A stretch of 6,150 nt of DNA, from contig JAABTZ010000209.1 of assembly GCA_011389605.1 (NCBI GenBank), positions 1 to 6,150 on the forward strand. The letters are read 5' to 3'. Both the position numbers and the translations under genes were made by a program. The notes below the pieces were generated by a model that saw only the letters and a list, made by a program, of their open reading frames with translations, made no database searches and was not told the DNA's origin. The stretch is from Desulfobacteraceae bacterium (GTDB lineage: Bacteria; Desulfobacterota; Desulfobacteria; Desulfobacterales; Desulfosalsimonadaceae). Of the stretch, positions 1 through 5,803 are shown piece by piece. The stretch's first letter is position 1, and each line of letters begins with the position of its first letter.

Positions 1-112
1 TTTTAAAAGCAAATAATTTTAAAGGATAATATCAATTTATATTTTAAAAATCTGAAACGCTCAGTTTAGGTCTAAGATGACTGCTTTTACTGTAATTTGA
101 TGGGAAACTGAC
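1..112 (+). promoter_or_regulatory. AT-rich leader upstream of argB, with candidate sigma70-type promoter
   Basis: This stretch is much more AT-rich than the genes that follow, is dense in stop codons, and shows no end of an upstream gene. A candidate promoter has TTTAAA at 2-7 (four of six matches to TTGACA) and GATAAT at 25-30 (five of six matches to TATAAT), separated by 17 bp. Transcription would start near 36-38, leaving a leader of about 75 nt. TTTTAAA occurs three times (1-7, 17-23, 42-48), which may be simple AT richness or operator-like half sites. I cannot identify a convincing ARG box. As the only sizeable non-coding stretch before the tightly packed genes, it is the natural place for the operon promoter. 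The promoter is inferred from consensus matching alone. Confidence 0.4.
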
Positions 113-988
113 ATGAAGCCCAATGTTGCCGACATTCTTATCGAGGCGCTGCCCTATATCCGGTTTTTTTCCGGCATGACACTGGTGATCAAGTACGGCG
201 GCCATGCCATGGTTGATCAACAGCTAAAGGAGGATTTTGCCGGAGATATCACCCTTATGAAGCTAATCGGGCTTAATCCCGTCGTCGTTCACGGCGGCGG
301 GCCCCAGATCAACAAGGTGCTCGAGCGCATGGGCATAAGCTCAAGATTTGTCAGGGGCATGCGCTTTACAGACCAGGAGACAATGGATGTAGTTGAAATG
401 GTGCTGGGCGGCAATGTCAACAAGTCCATTGTGGGCCAGATAAACCGGCAGGGGGGTAAATCCGTTGGGCTTACAGGCAAGGACGGCGGCCTGCTGCTGG
501 CTGAAAAATTACATATCATGCATCAGCCGGATGAAAACAAGCCTCCGGAGATTCTTGATCCGGGCCTTGTGGGCAAAGTCACCCGGGTCAATGCCGAACT
601 GCTGAACACATTAAGCACTCAGGGGTTTATTCCTGTCATTGCCCCCGTTGGCGTGGGCACAGCGGGTGAAACATTTAACATCAACGCCGATCTGGTGGCC
701 TCCAAGGTGGCAGGGGCTCTTGTATCAGGGCGGCTGATCTATCTGACAGATGTTGACGGGCTGCTTGATTCCCGTGGCCGTCTGATAACTTCAGTGGATG
801 CGCAAACTGTAAGCGAGATGATCCGGGAGGGGACTATTACAGGCGGCATGATTCCAAAAGTCGAATACGCGCTTGACGCTCTTAAAAACGGGGTGGAAAA
901 AGTGCAGATCATAAACGGCACCCGGCGCCATGCGCTGCTTCTGGAGCTTTTCACGGATCAGGGCATTGGCACCCAGGTCACGGCATAG
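113..988 (+). CDS. argB: Acetylglutamate kinase, arginine-inhibited type
   Basis: Cytoplasmic enzyme that uses ATP to phosphorylate N-acetyl-L-glutamate to N-acetylglutamyl phosphate, the second step of arginine synthesis. The 291-residue protein is a complete amino-acid-kinase fold. It shows VIKYGG at 25-30 with the phosphate-binding Lys27, VVHGGGPQIN at 58-67, the substrate-binding region around NINADLVASKVAGAL (189-203), YLTDVDGL at 210-217 and GGMIPKV at 244-250. An N-terminal helix (about residues 5-20, with EALPYI) precedes the kinase core; the shorter E. coli enzyme lacks it. The C-terminal stretch RHALLLELFTDQGIGT (272-287) matches the signature of hexameric, arginine-inhibited kinases, so this enzyme is probably the feedback-controlled step. 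The ATG at 113 has a modest ribosome site, GGGA at 102-105, seven bases upstream, and gives the expected N-terminus. It is the first gene of the cluster, with argD 12 nt downstream. The family assignment is secure; arginine inhibition is inferred from the signature. Confidence 0.97.
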   Translation: MKPNVADILIEALPYIRFFSGMTLVIKYGGHAMVDQQLKEDFAGDITLMKLIGLNPVVVHGGGPQINKVLERMGISSRFVRGMRFTDQETMDVVEMVLGGNVNKSIVGQINRQGGKSVGLTGKDGGLLLAEKLHIMHQPDENKPPEILDPGLVGKVTRVNAELLNTLSTQGFIPVIAPVGVGTAGETFNINADLVASKVAGALVSGRLIYLTDVDGLLDSRGRLITSVDAQTVSEMIREGTITGGMIPKVEYALDALKNGVEKVQIINGTRRHALLLELFTDQGIGTQVTA

Positions 989-1000
989 GCGGGAACCAAT

Positions 1001-2191
1001 ATGAGCAAAGATTACATTCAAAGAGCCGACCAGGTCATGGCAAACACTTACAAGCGGTTTCCCATAGTCTTTGAGCGGGGCAGGGGATGTACCCTGTGGG
1101 ATGCTGGCGGCCGTGAATATACTGATTTTGTTGCAGGCATTGCCGTGTGCAATCTGGGCCATGCCAGCCCGGAGGTTTCCAGGGCCCTGGCACGTCAGGC
1201 GGATAAACTGTTTCACGTCTCCAACCTTTTTTATACCGTGCCCCAGATTCAACTGGCTGAATGGCTTACCCGGCACAGCTTTGCCGACAGGGTTTTTTTC
1301 TGCAATTCCGGGGCAGAGGCCAACGAGGCGGCCATCAAGCTTGCGCGCAAAACTTTTTTCGACCAGGGAAATTACAACCGCTGGCGGATTGTGGCCATGG
1401 AGCAGTCTTTTCACGGCCGGACCTTTGCCGCACTTTCGGCCACAGGCCAGCAGAAGGTGCGCGAGGGTTTTGAACCGATTCTGGAAGTCTTTGACTTTTT
1501 GGCCTTCAACGACATTGAAAAACTTGAGGCAGCCATAACGGAAAAAACCTGCGCTGTATTAATAGAGCCGGTCCAGGGCGAAGGCGGGATCAGGTGTCCT
1601 GATCCGGCTTACCTCAAAGCCGTTCGCCGGCTTTGCGATGACAAGGGGATTCTTCTGATTTTCGACGAAATCCAGACAGGTATAGGCAGAACAGGAAAGC
1701 TGTTTGCATATGAACATTTCGGGGTAAAGCCGGATGTCATGACCCTTGCCAAGGCCCTGGGAAACGGTTTGCCAATCGGCGCAATGCTGGCAACAGAGAA
1801 AGCCTCCGCAGCCTTTACCCCCGGCTCCCATGCCTCGACATTCGGCGGCACGCCAGTGATCACGGCTGCTGCCCTGGAAGTGCTCCGGATCATGGAGCAG
1901 GAAAATATAGTTAAACATTGCCGCAAGACCGGCGATTATTTCAAATCCCGGCTCACGTGGCTCAAAGACCGGCATCGGGTTATAGAAGAGGTGCGGGGCA
2001 TCGGCCTTATGCTTGGCATAAAGCTTTCGGAAAAAGGCGCTCCTATTGTGGATCAGTGCATGGAAAAAGGTTTTCTGATAAACTGTATCCAGGAATACGT
2101 ACTGCGGTTTGTGCCTCCTCTTGTGATTTCAAGAGAGGAGATAGATCGTTTAATCGAGTGCCTGGATGAAGTTTTTGCCGGCCGCAGTTAA
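1001..2191 (+). CDS. argD: Acetylornithine aminotransferase (PLP, class III)
   Basis: Transfers an amino group from glutamate to N-acetylglutamate 5-semialdehyde, giving N-acetylornithine (fourth step of arginine synthesis), in the cytoplasm with pyridoxal phosphate. The 396-residue length is normal for the family. Visible landmarks are FCNSGAEANEAAIKLAR (100-116), which contacts the PLP phosphate; FHGRT (137-141); EPVQGEGG (189-196); LIFDEIQTGIGRTG (219-232) with Asp222, which pairs with the PLP ring nitrogen; TLAKALGNGLPIG (248-260) with the Schiff-base Lys251; and STFGGTP (279-285). The ATG at 1001 follows GGGA at 991-994 by six bases and produces the typical start leading to NTYKRFPI. The gap to argB is 12 nt, consistent with co-transcription. 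Class III aminotransferases are close relatives, so GABA, ornithine or succinylornithine substrates cannot be excluded by sequence alone, but the arg context makes ArgD by far the best call. Some ArgD enzymes also act in lysine synthesis; nothing here shows whether this one does. Confidence 0.95.
   Translation: MSKDYIQRADQVMANTYKRFPIVFERGRGCTLWDAGGREYTDFVAGIAVCNLGHASPEVSRALARQADKLFHVSNLFYTVPQIQLAEWLTRHSFADRVFFCNSGAEANEAAIKLARKTFFDQGNYNRWRIVAMEQSFHGRTFAALSATGQQKVREGFEPILEVFDFLAFNDIEKLEAAITEKTCAVLIEPVQGEGGIRCPDPAYLKAVRRLCDDKGILLIFDEIQTGIGRTGKLFAYEHFGVKPDVMTLAKALGNGLPIGAMLATEKASAAFTPGSHASTFGGTPVITAAALEVLRIMEQENIVKHCRKTGDYFKSRLTWLKDRHRVIEEVRGIGLMLGIKLSEKGAPIVDQCMEKGFLINCIQEYVLRFVPPLVISREEIDRLIECLDEVFAGRS
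1587..1605 (+). repeat. Perfect 8-bp inverted repeat inside argD
   Basis: GGATCAGG at 1587-1594 and CCTGATCC at 1598-1605 are exact reverse complements separated by the 3-nt loop TGT. The repeat lies in the argD codons for GIRCPDP, just after the EPVQGEGG motif. No run of T follows, so it is not a standard intrinsic terminator. Function is unknown and it may be coincidental. Confidence 0.5.
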
Positions 2192-2204
2192 ACTGAAAAC
2201 CGCT

Positions 2205-2219
2205 GAGGAAAAAGAATTG
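2205..2219 (+). promoter_or_regulatory. Ribosome binding site and TTG start favoured for argF
   Basis: GAGGAA at 2205-2210 lies just before an in-frame TTG at 2217-2219, with eight bases between GAGG and the TTG. An upstream in-frame ATG at 2166 would overlap the last 26 bases of argD, has only a weak GAG-like sequence before it, and would add 17 residues that do not resemble the usual N-terminus of the family. Starting at TTG gives MEKDILTLADL, which closely matches ornithine carbamoyltransferase N-termini. I therefore prefer 2217. Confidence 0.7.
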
Positions 2220-3143
2220 GAAAAAGATATTCTGACTTTGGCCGACCTGGAGGCAACAGACATTGACCTGCTGCTTGACCGGGCCCGGCAGTTAAAGCAA
2301 CGCCATAAAAAAGGAATTATGGACTGGCCGCTTACCGGAAAAACCATCGGCCTTATTTTTGAAAAAGCCTCCACCAGGACAAGAATTTCTTTTCAGGCAG
2401 CAGCTGCCCAGCTGGGGGGGACCTCATTGTTTATAAGTGCTGCAGATACTCAACTGGCACGAAACGAGCCCATTGAAGATACCGCACGGGTTCTTGAACG
2501 CTACCTGGACGCCCTGGTTTTGCGGACCTATTCCCAGAAAATGCAGGAGGACTTTGCACGTGTTTGCTCTATTCCGGTTATAAACGCTTTAACCGATCTT
2601 TACCATCCCTGCCAGGTCTTAAGCGATCTGCTTACTGTGCTGGAATACAAGGGCCGTTGTCAGGGGCTTAAAGTTGCCTGGATCGGTGATGGCAACAACA
2701 TGGCTCATTCATGGATCAATGCAGCCGCCGTGCTTCGATTTGAGCTGACCCTGGCATGCCCGGAAGGCTACATGCCTGATCCTGGCGTGGTCAATCAGGC
2801 AAAAGCCAGGGCCGGCGGAGATATCCGGGTGATAAATGATCCGGCCGAGGCCGCCGAAGGCGCGGATGTTATTAATACCGATGTCTGGGCAAGCATGGGC
2901 CAGGAAGACGAGGCTGAAGCCAGGCAGGCCGTATTTGCATCGTTTCAGGTAAATGCAGGGCTCATGGCCCGGGCCAAAGATGATGCAATTGTAATGCATT
3001 GTCTGCCTGCTCACAAGGGCGAGGAAATTACCGAAGATGTCTTTGAGGGCCCCCAGTCCGTGGTCTGGGATCAGGCCGAAAACAAGCTTCATATGCACAA
3101 ATCCTTACTTGAAGCATTGATTAACCGCGCCGCAGGGGTGTAA
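2217..3143 (+). CDS. argF: Ornithine carbamoyltransferase (anabolic)
   Basis: Condenses carbamoyl phosphate with L-ornithine to give L-citrulline and phosphate in the cytoplasm. From the preferred TTG start the protein is 308 residues, close to the usual length; the alternative ATG at 2166 gives 325. Numbering from the TTG, STRTR at 52-56 is the carbamoyl-phosphate loop, DTARVL at 87-92 follows the 80s loop, HPCQ is at 130-133, and WIGDGNNMAHSW at 155-166 begins the ornithine domain. DVWASMGQE (222-230) holds the SMG ornithine loop, and HCLPAHKGEEI (261-271) holds the catalytic cysteine. SMG together with HCLP favours ornithine rather than aspartate or N-acetylornithine as acceptor. The 80s loop reads LARNEP where LGRGEP is more common, probably a neutral variant. 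The gap to argD is 25 nt and to argG 36 nt. A run of seven G at 2414-2420 is in frame. Function is secure; the exact start is less so. Confidence 0.95.
   Translation: MEKDILTLADLEATDIDLLLDRARQLKQRHKKGIMDWPLTGKTIGLIFEKASTRTRISFQAAAAQLGGTSLFISAADTQLARNEPIEDTARVLERYLDALVLRTYSQKMQEDFARVCSIPVINALTDLYHPCQVLSDLLTVLEYKGRCQGLKVAWIGDGNNMAHSWINAAAVLRFELTLACPEGYMPDPGVVNQAKARAGGDIRVINDPAEAAEGADVINTDVWASMGQEDEAEARQAVFASFQVNAGLMARAKDDAIVMHCLPAHKGEEITEDVFEGPQSVVWDQAENKLHMHKSLLEALINRAAGV
2773..2801 (+). repeat. Perfect 8-bp inverted repeat inside argF
   Basis: TGCCTGAT at 2773-2780 and ATCAGGCA at 2794-2801 are exact reverse complements with a 13-nt loop. It lies within argF, downstream of the DGNN motif. 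With this longer loop the chance of a random match somewhere in the window is appreciable, and no T-run follows. Confidence 0.35.
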
Positions 3144-3165
3144 ACCTGCAACATTTGCAACACAC

Positions 3166-3182
3166 AGGAGATAAATATTTTG
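3166..3182 (+). promoter_or_regulatory. Ribosome binding site and TTG start of argG
   Basis: AGGAG at 3166-3170 sits nine bases upstream of TTG at 3180-3182. No ATG or GTG nearby gives the expected N-terminus, and the TTG yields MKKQISKVVLAYSGG, which fits the family well. The TTG start is therefore well supported and makes argG a second gene of this operon with a non-ATG start. Confidence 0.8.
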
Positions 3183-4391
3183 AAAAAACAGATCAGCAAG
3201 GTCGTTTTAGCCTATTCAGGCGGCCTGGATACATCCGTAATTTTAAAATGGCTGGCTGAAACCTATAATTGCGAAGTTATCGCGTTTTCCGCGGATATCG
3301 GCCAGGGCGAAGAACTGGATCCCATTGAGGAAAAAGCCCGGAAAACAGGTGCGTCGGCTGTTTATATAGATGATCTGAAAGAAGAGTTCGTGCGCGATTA
3401 CGTTTTTCCGGCTTTTAGGGCCAATGCCATCTACGAAGGCCAGTACCTGCTGGGCACCTCCCTTGCCAGGCCGCTGATTGCCAAGCGTCAGATGGAAATT
3501 GCCCGGGAACAGGGAGCTGACGCGGTAAGCCACGGTGCTACCGGCAAGGGAAACGATCAGGTGCGTTTTGAGCTGAGTTATTACGCAATTGATCCCAATA
3601 TTCAAATCGTGGCCCCCTGGCGGGAGTGGGATTTGAATTCACGTACGGCTTTAATGGCATTTGCAGAAAAACATGGCATTGCCGTGACTTCAACCCGTGA
3701 AAAGCCATACAGCACTGACCGCAATCTGCTGCATATCAGTTATGAAGGCGGTATTCTCGAAGATCCCTGGACCCCTCCGCCCGAAGACATGTTTGTGCTT
3801 ACTGTATCGCCCCTGCAGGCACCTGACAGGCCGGAAATAATTGATATCTCTTTTGAGAAAGGCAATCCGGTGGCCATTGACGGCAAGAGCCTCTCGCCGG
3901 CCTCCCTTCTGGCCGGGCTAAATATTTCCGGCGGCAGAAACGGTATTGGCCGGGCAGATATCGTTGAAAACCGGTTTGTGGGGATGAAGTCCAGGGGGGT
4001 TTATGAAACCCCCGGCGGCACCATATTGCGCCTGGCTCACATGGCAATTGAATCCATTACCATGGACCGGGAGGTCATGCATCTGCGCGATTCTCTGATA
4101 CCCAAGTATTCGGAGATGATCTATAACGGCTTCTGGTTTTCCCCGGAGCGGGAACTGCTTCAATCCATGATCGATGAAACCCAGAAAAATGTTTCCGGCG
4201 TGGTGCGCATGGAGTTATACAAAGGCTCCTGCCGGGTGCTGGGCCGCAAGTCCGTGCATTCACTTTACAATGAGGATTTTGCAACCTTTGAAGACGACAC
4301 TGTTTACCAGCAGAAGGATGCAGAGGGCTTTATCCGGTTAAACGCTTTGAGGCTAAGGATCCGAAAACTTATGGAAAAGCAGGGAGCATAG
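3180..4391 (+). CDS. argG: Argininosuccinate synthase
   Basis: Joins citrulline and aspartate to argininosuccinate, converting ATP to AMP and pyrophosphate through a citrullyl-AMP intermediate; cytoplasmic and normally a homotetramer. The 403-residue protein matches the common bacterial form of about 400 residues rather than the longer E. coli form. It shows the ATP pyrophosphatase loop AYSGGLDTS (11-19), the family signature YLLGTSLARPLIAK (89-102), HGATGKGNDQVRFE (118-131), which binds substrate and nucleotide, the APWREW region after it, and the conserved SRGVYETPGGT stretch near residues 270-281. The C-terminal part (from about residue 285) is the usual synthetase and multimerisation region. 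Start is TTG with a good AGGAG site. The gene lies 36 nt after argF and 8 nt before argH. A perfect 8-bp hairpin falls in the SRGVYETPGGT codons. No truncation or missing key residue is seen. Confidence 0.97.
   Translation: MKKQISKVVLAYSGGLDTSVILKWLAETYNCEVIAFSADIGQGEELDPIEEKARKTGASAVYIDDLKEEFVRDYVFPAFRANAIYEGQYLLGTSLARPLIAKRQMEIAREQGADAVSHGATGKGNDQVRFELSYYAIDPNIQIVAPWREWDLNSRTALMAFAEKHGIAVTSTREKPYSTDRNLLHISYEGGILEDPWTPPPEDMFVLTVSPLQAPDRPEIIDISFEKGNPVAIDGKSLSPASLLAGLNISGGRNGIGRADIVENRFVGMKSRGVYETPGGTILRLAHMAIESITMDREVMHLRDSLIPKYSEMIYNGFWFSPERELLQSMIDETQKNVSGVVRMELYKGSCRVLGRKSVHSLYNEDFATFEDDTVYQQKDAEGFIRLNALRLRIRKLMEKQGA
3995..4013 (+). repeat. Perfect 8-bp hairpin inside argG
   Basis: GGGGGTTT at 3995-4002 and AAACCCCC at 4006-4013 are exact reverse complements separated by the 3-nt loop ATG. 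The repeat falls in the codons of the conserved GVYETPG stretch of ArgG. The GC-rich stem should be stable in mRNA, but no T-run follows, so it is not an intrinsic terminator. The amino acids partly dictate the pairing; synonymous third positions (GGG, GTT, ACC, CCC) complete it. Confidence 0.5.
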
Positions 4392-4399
4392 ATTCAGCC

Positions 4400-5803
4400 A
4401 TGAGTCAGAAACCCTGGGACGGCCGTTTCTCCGAGCCTACAGACAAGGCTGTTGAGGCTTTTACTGCATCCATTGATATAGACAGGCGCCTGTATAATTA
4501 CGATATTGACGGCAGCATAGCCCATTGCAGCACCCTGGCCCGTGCCGGGGTGATTTCCCGGCAGGAAGCTCAATTACTGGCAGAGGGACTGGAAAAGGTC
4601 AGGGAAGAAATCAGGCGCGGCGAACTTGAGTTCTGTGATCGGCTCGAAGATATTCACATGCATGTGGAAGACCGGCTTGCAGTCCATGTGGGAGATCTTT
4701 CCCGCAAGCTGCACACCGGACGGAGCCGCAATGATCAGATTGCAGTGGATGAACGGCTTTATCTCAAGGCCGAAACCAGAGCAATCATAGCCCAGATTTT
4801 TGATTTCAGAACCGCCCTGGTGGATCTTGCAGAAGCAAATCTAAACGTTGTCATGCCTGGCTATACACATTTACAAAGAGCTCAGCCGGTTTTGTTCTCC
4901 CATCACATGATGGCCTATTATGAAATGATGACCCGGGATGCCGGGCGGTTTGCCGATGCATTGGACCGGATGGACGTCATGCCCCTTGGAAGCGCGGCTT
5001 TGGCCGGCACTACCTACAACCTGGACCGGGAATACACCGCAGGTCTGCTCGGGTTTTCAAAGATTTCGGAAAACAGCATGGATGCGGTCTCTGACCGGGA
5101 TTTCATGCTCGAATTTGCAGCAGCGGCAAGCATTTGCATGATCCACCTGTCACGCCTCTCAGAAGAGCTGGTACTCTGGTCTTCGGCGGAATTTCGTTTT
5201 GTTGACCTTCCTGATGCATTCTGTACCGGAAGCAGCATCATGCCCCAGAAAAAGAATCCCGATATTCCCGAACTGGTCCGGGGGCGAACCGGGCGTGTTA
5301 CGGGCAACCTGGTTAATCTGCTGACTTTGATGAAATCGCTTCCCCTGGCCTACAACCGGGACATGCAGGAAGACAAAGTCCCGCTTATGGAAATTGTTGA
5401 CACTTTGAAAGCCTGCCTTGATATTTATACAAGGATGATGCCCAGAATCATTGTCAATGAGGATGTTACCGAACAAGCTGCAAATACAGGGTTTCAAAAT
5501 GCCACGGATCTGGCCGATTATCTGGTGGAAAAGGGAATGGCCTTTCGAAAAGCCCATGCCTGTGTTGGAAAGGCTGTGGCATATGCCCTGGACTGCAAAA
5601 AAGAGCTTCATGAACTGAGCCTTGAAGAATTGCGGCAGTTTGATGAAACCATAAAAGAAGACGTTTACCATGCCCTTTCCGTCCGGGAGATGATTGACAG
5701 AAGAAAGGTTTACGGCGGGACTGCAGGCAGTAATGTCAGAAAGGCAATTGCCAGGGCAAAACATGACCTGGCAGCTTTCCATGGAGCAGAAGGCGGGTGT
5801 TGA
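4400..5803 (+). CDS. argH: Argininosuccinate lyase
   Basis: Cleaves argininosuccinate to arginine and fumarate, the last step of the pathway, in the cytoplasm. It belongs to the fumarase/aspartase superfamily, whose members are homotetramers with active sites built from three subunits. The 467-residue protein is of normal length and shows the three conserved regions: HTGRSRNDQ (105-113), GYTHLQRAQP (154-163) with the general acid/base His157, and GSSIMPQKKNPD (277-288), the mobile loop carrying the catalytic serine (Ser278/Ser279). The N-terminus KPWDGRF is the usual opening of the family, which supports the ATG at 4400. Its ribosome site, AGGGAG at 4381-4386, lies inside the end of argG at a rather long distance of 13 bases, so translation may be coupled to argG. 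The stop TGA shares one base with the ATG of the lipoprotein gene. Confidence 0.97.
   Translation: MSQKPWDGRFSEPTDKAVEAFTASIDIDRRLYNYDIDGSIAHCSTLARAGVISRQEAQLLAEGLEKVREEIRRGELEFCDRLEDIHMHVEDRLAVHVGDLSRKLHTGRSRNDQIAVDERLYLKAETRAIIAQIFDFRTALVDLAEANLNVVMPGYTHLQRAQPVLFSHHMMAYYEMMTRDAGRFADALDRMDVMPLGSAALAGTTYNLDREYTAGLLGFSKISENSMDAVSDRDFMLEFAAAASICMIHLSRLSEELVLWSSAEFRFVDLPDAFCTGSSIMPQKKNPDIPELVRGRTGRVTGNLVNLLTLMKSLPLAYNRDMQEDKVPLMEIVDTLKACLDIYTRMMPRIIVNEDVTEQAANTGFQNATDLADYLVEKGMAFRKAHACVGKAVAYALDCKKELHELSLEELRQFDETIKEDVYHALSVREMIDRRKVYGGTAGSNVRKAIARAKHDLAAFHGAEGGC

Noticed and set aside
62..83. Possible leader hairpin: CAGT/ACTG outer and TTAG/CTAA inner pairing
   Set aside because: The inner loop would be only two bases and the stems are short with a 4-nt bulge; too weak to call a riboswitch or operator.
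77..100. Tiny upstream frame (ATG at 77, encoding MTAFTVI, stop at 98-100) before argB, a possible leader peptide
   Set aside because: It has no arginine codons and only a weak ribosome site, and no terminator/antiterminator pair is visible, so arginine-linked attenuation is not supported.
1179..1190. 12-bp palindrome CCAGGGCCCTGG in argD, and several 10-bp palindromes elsewhere
   Set aside because: About one or two 12-bp and six 10-bp perfect palindromes are expected by chance in a window this long.
791..1414. Open frame of 207 codons on the minus strand across argB and argD
   Set aside because: Antisense to two certain genes, with no recognisable domain; best explained as a by-product of plus-strand codon use.
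2414..2420. Run of seven G in argF as a phase-variation or error site
   Set aside because: The reading frame is intact through conserved QLGGTS, and a biosynthetic gene is an unlikely phase-variable target. Similar G6 runs at 451-456 and 3994-3999 suggest compositional chance.
3147..3162. Direct repeat TGCAACA (3147-3153 and 3156-3162) in the argF-argG gap
   Set aside because: Only two short copies in an ordinary 36-nt spacer; nothing suggests a binding site or repeat family.
4003..4098. Internal ATG in argG (31 codons, out of frame) preceded by AGGGGGG
   Set aside because: The apparent ribosome site is part of the hairpin stem and of conserved argG codons; the peptide has no recognisable features.
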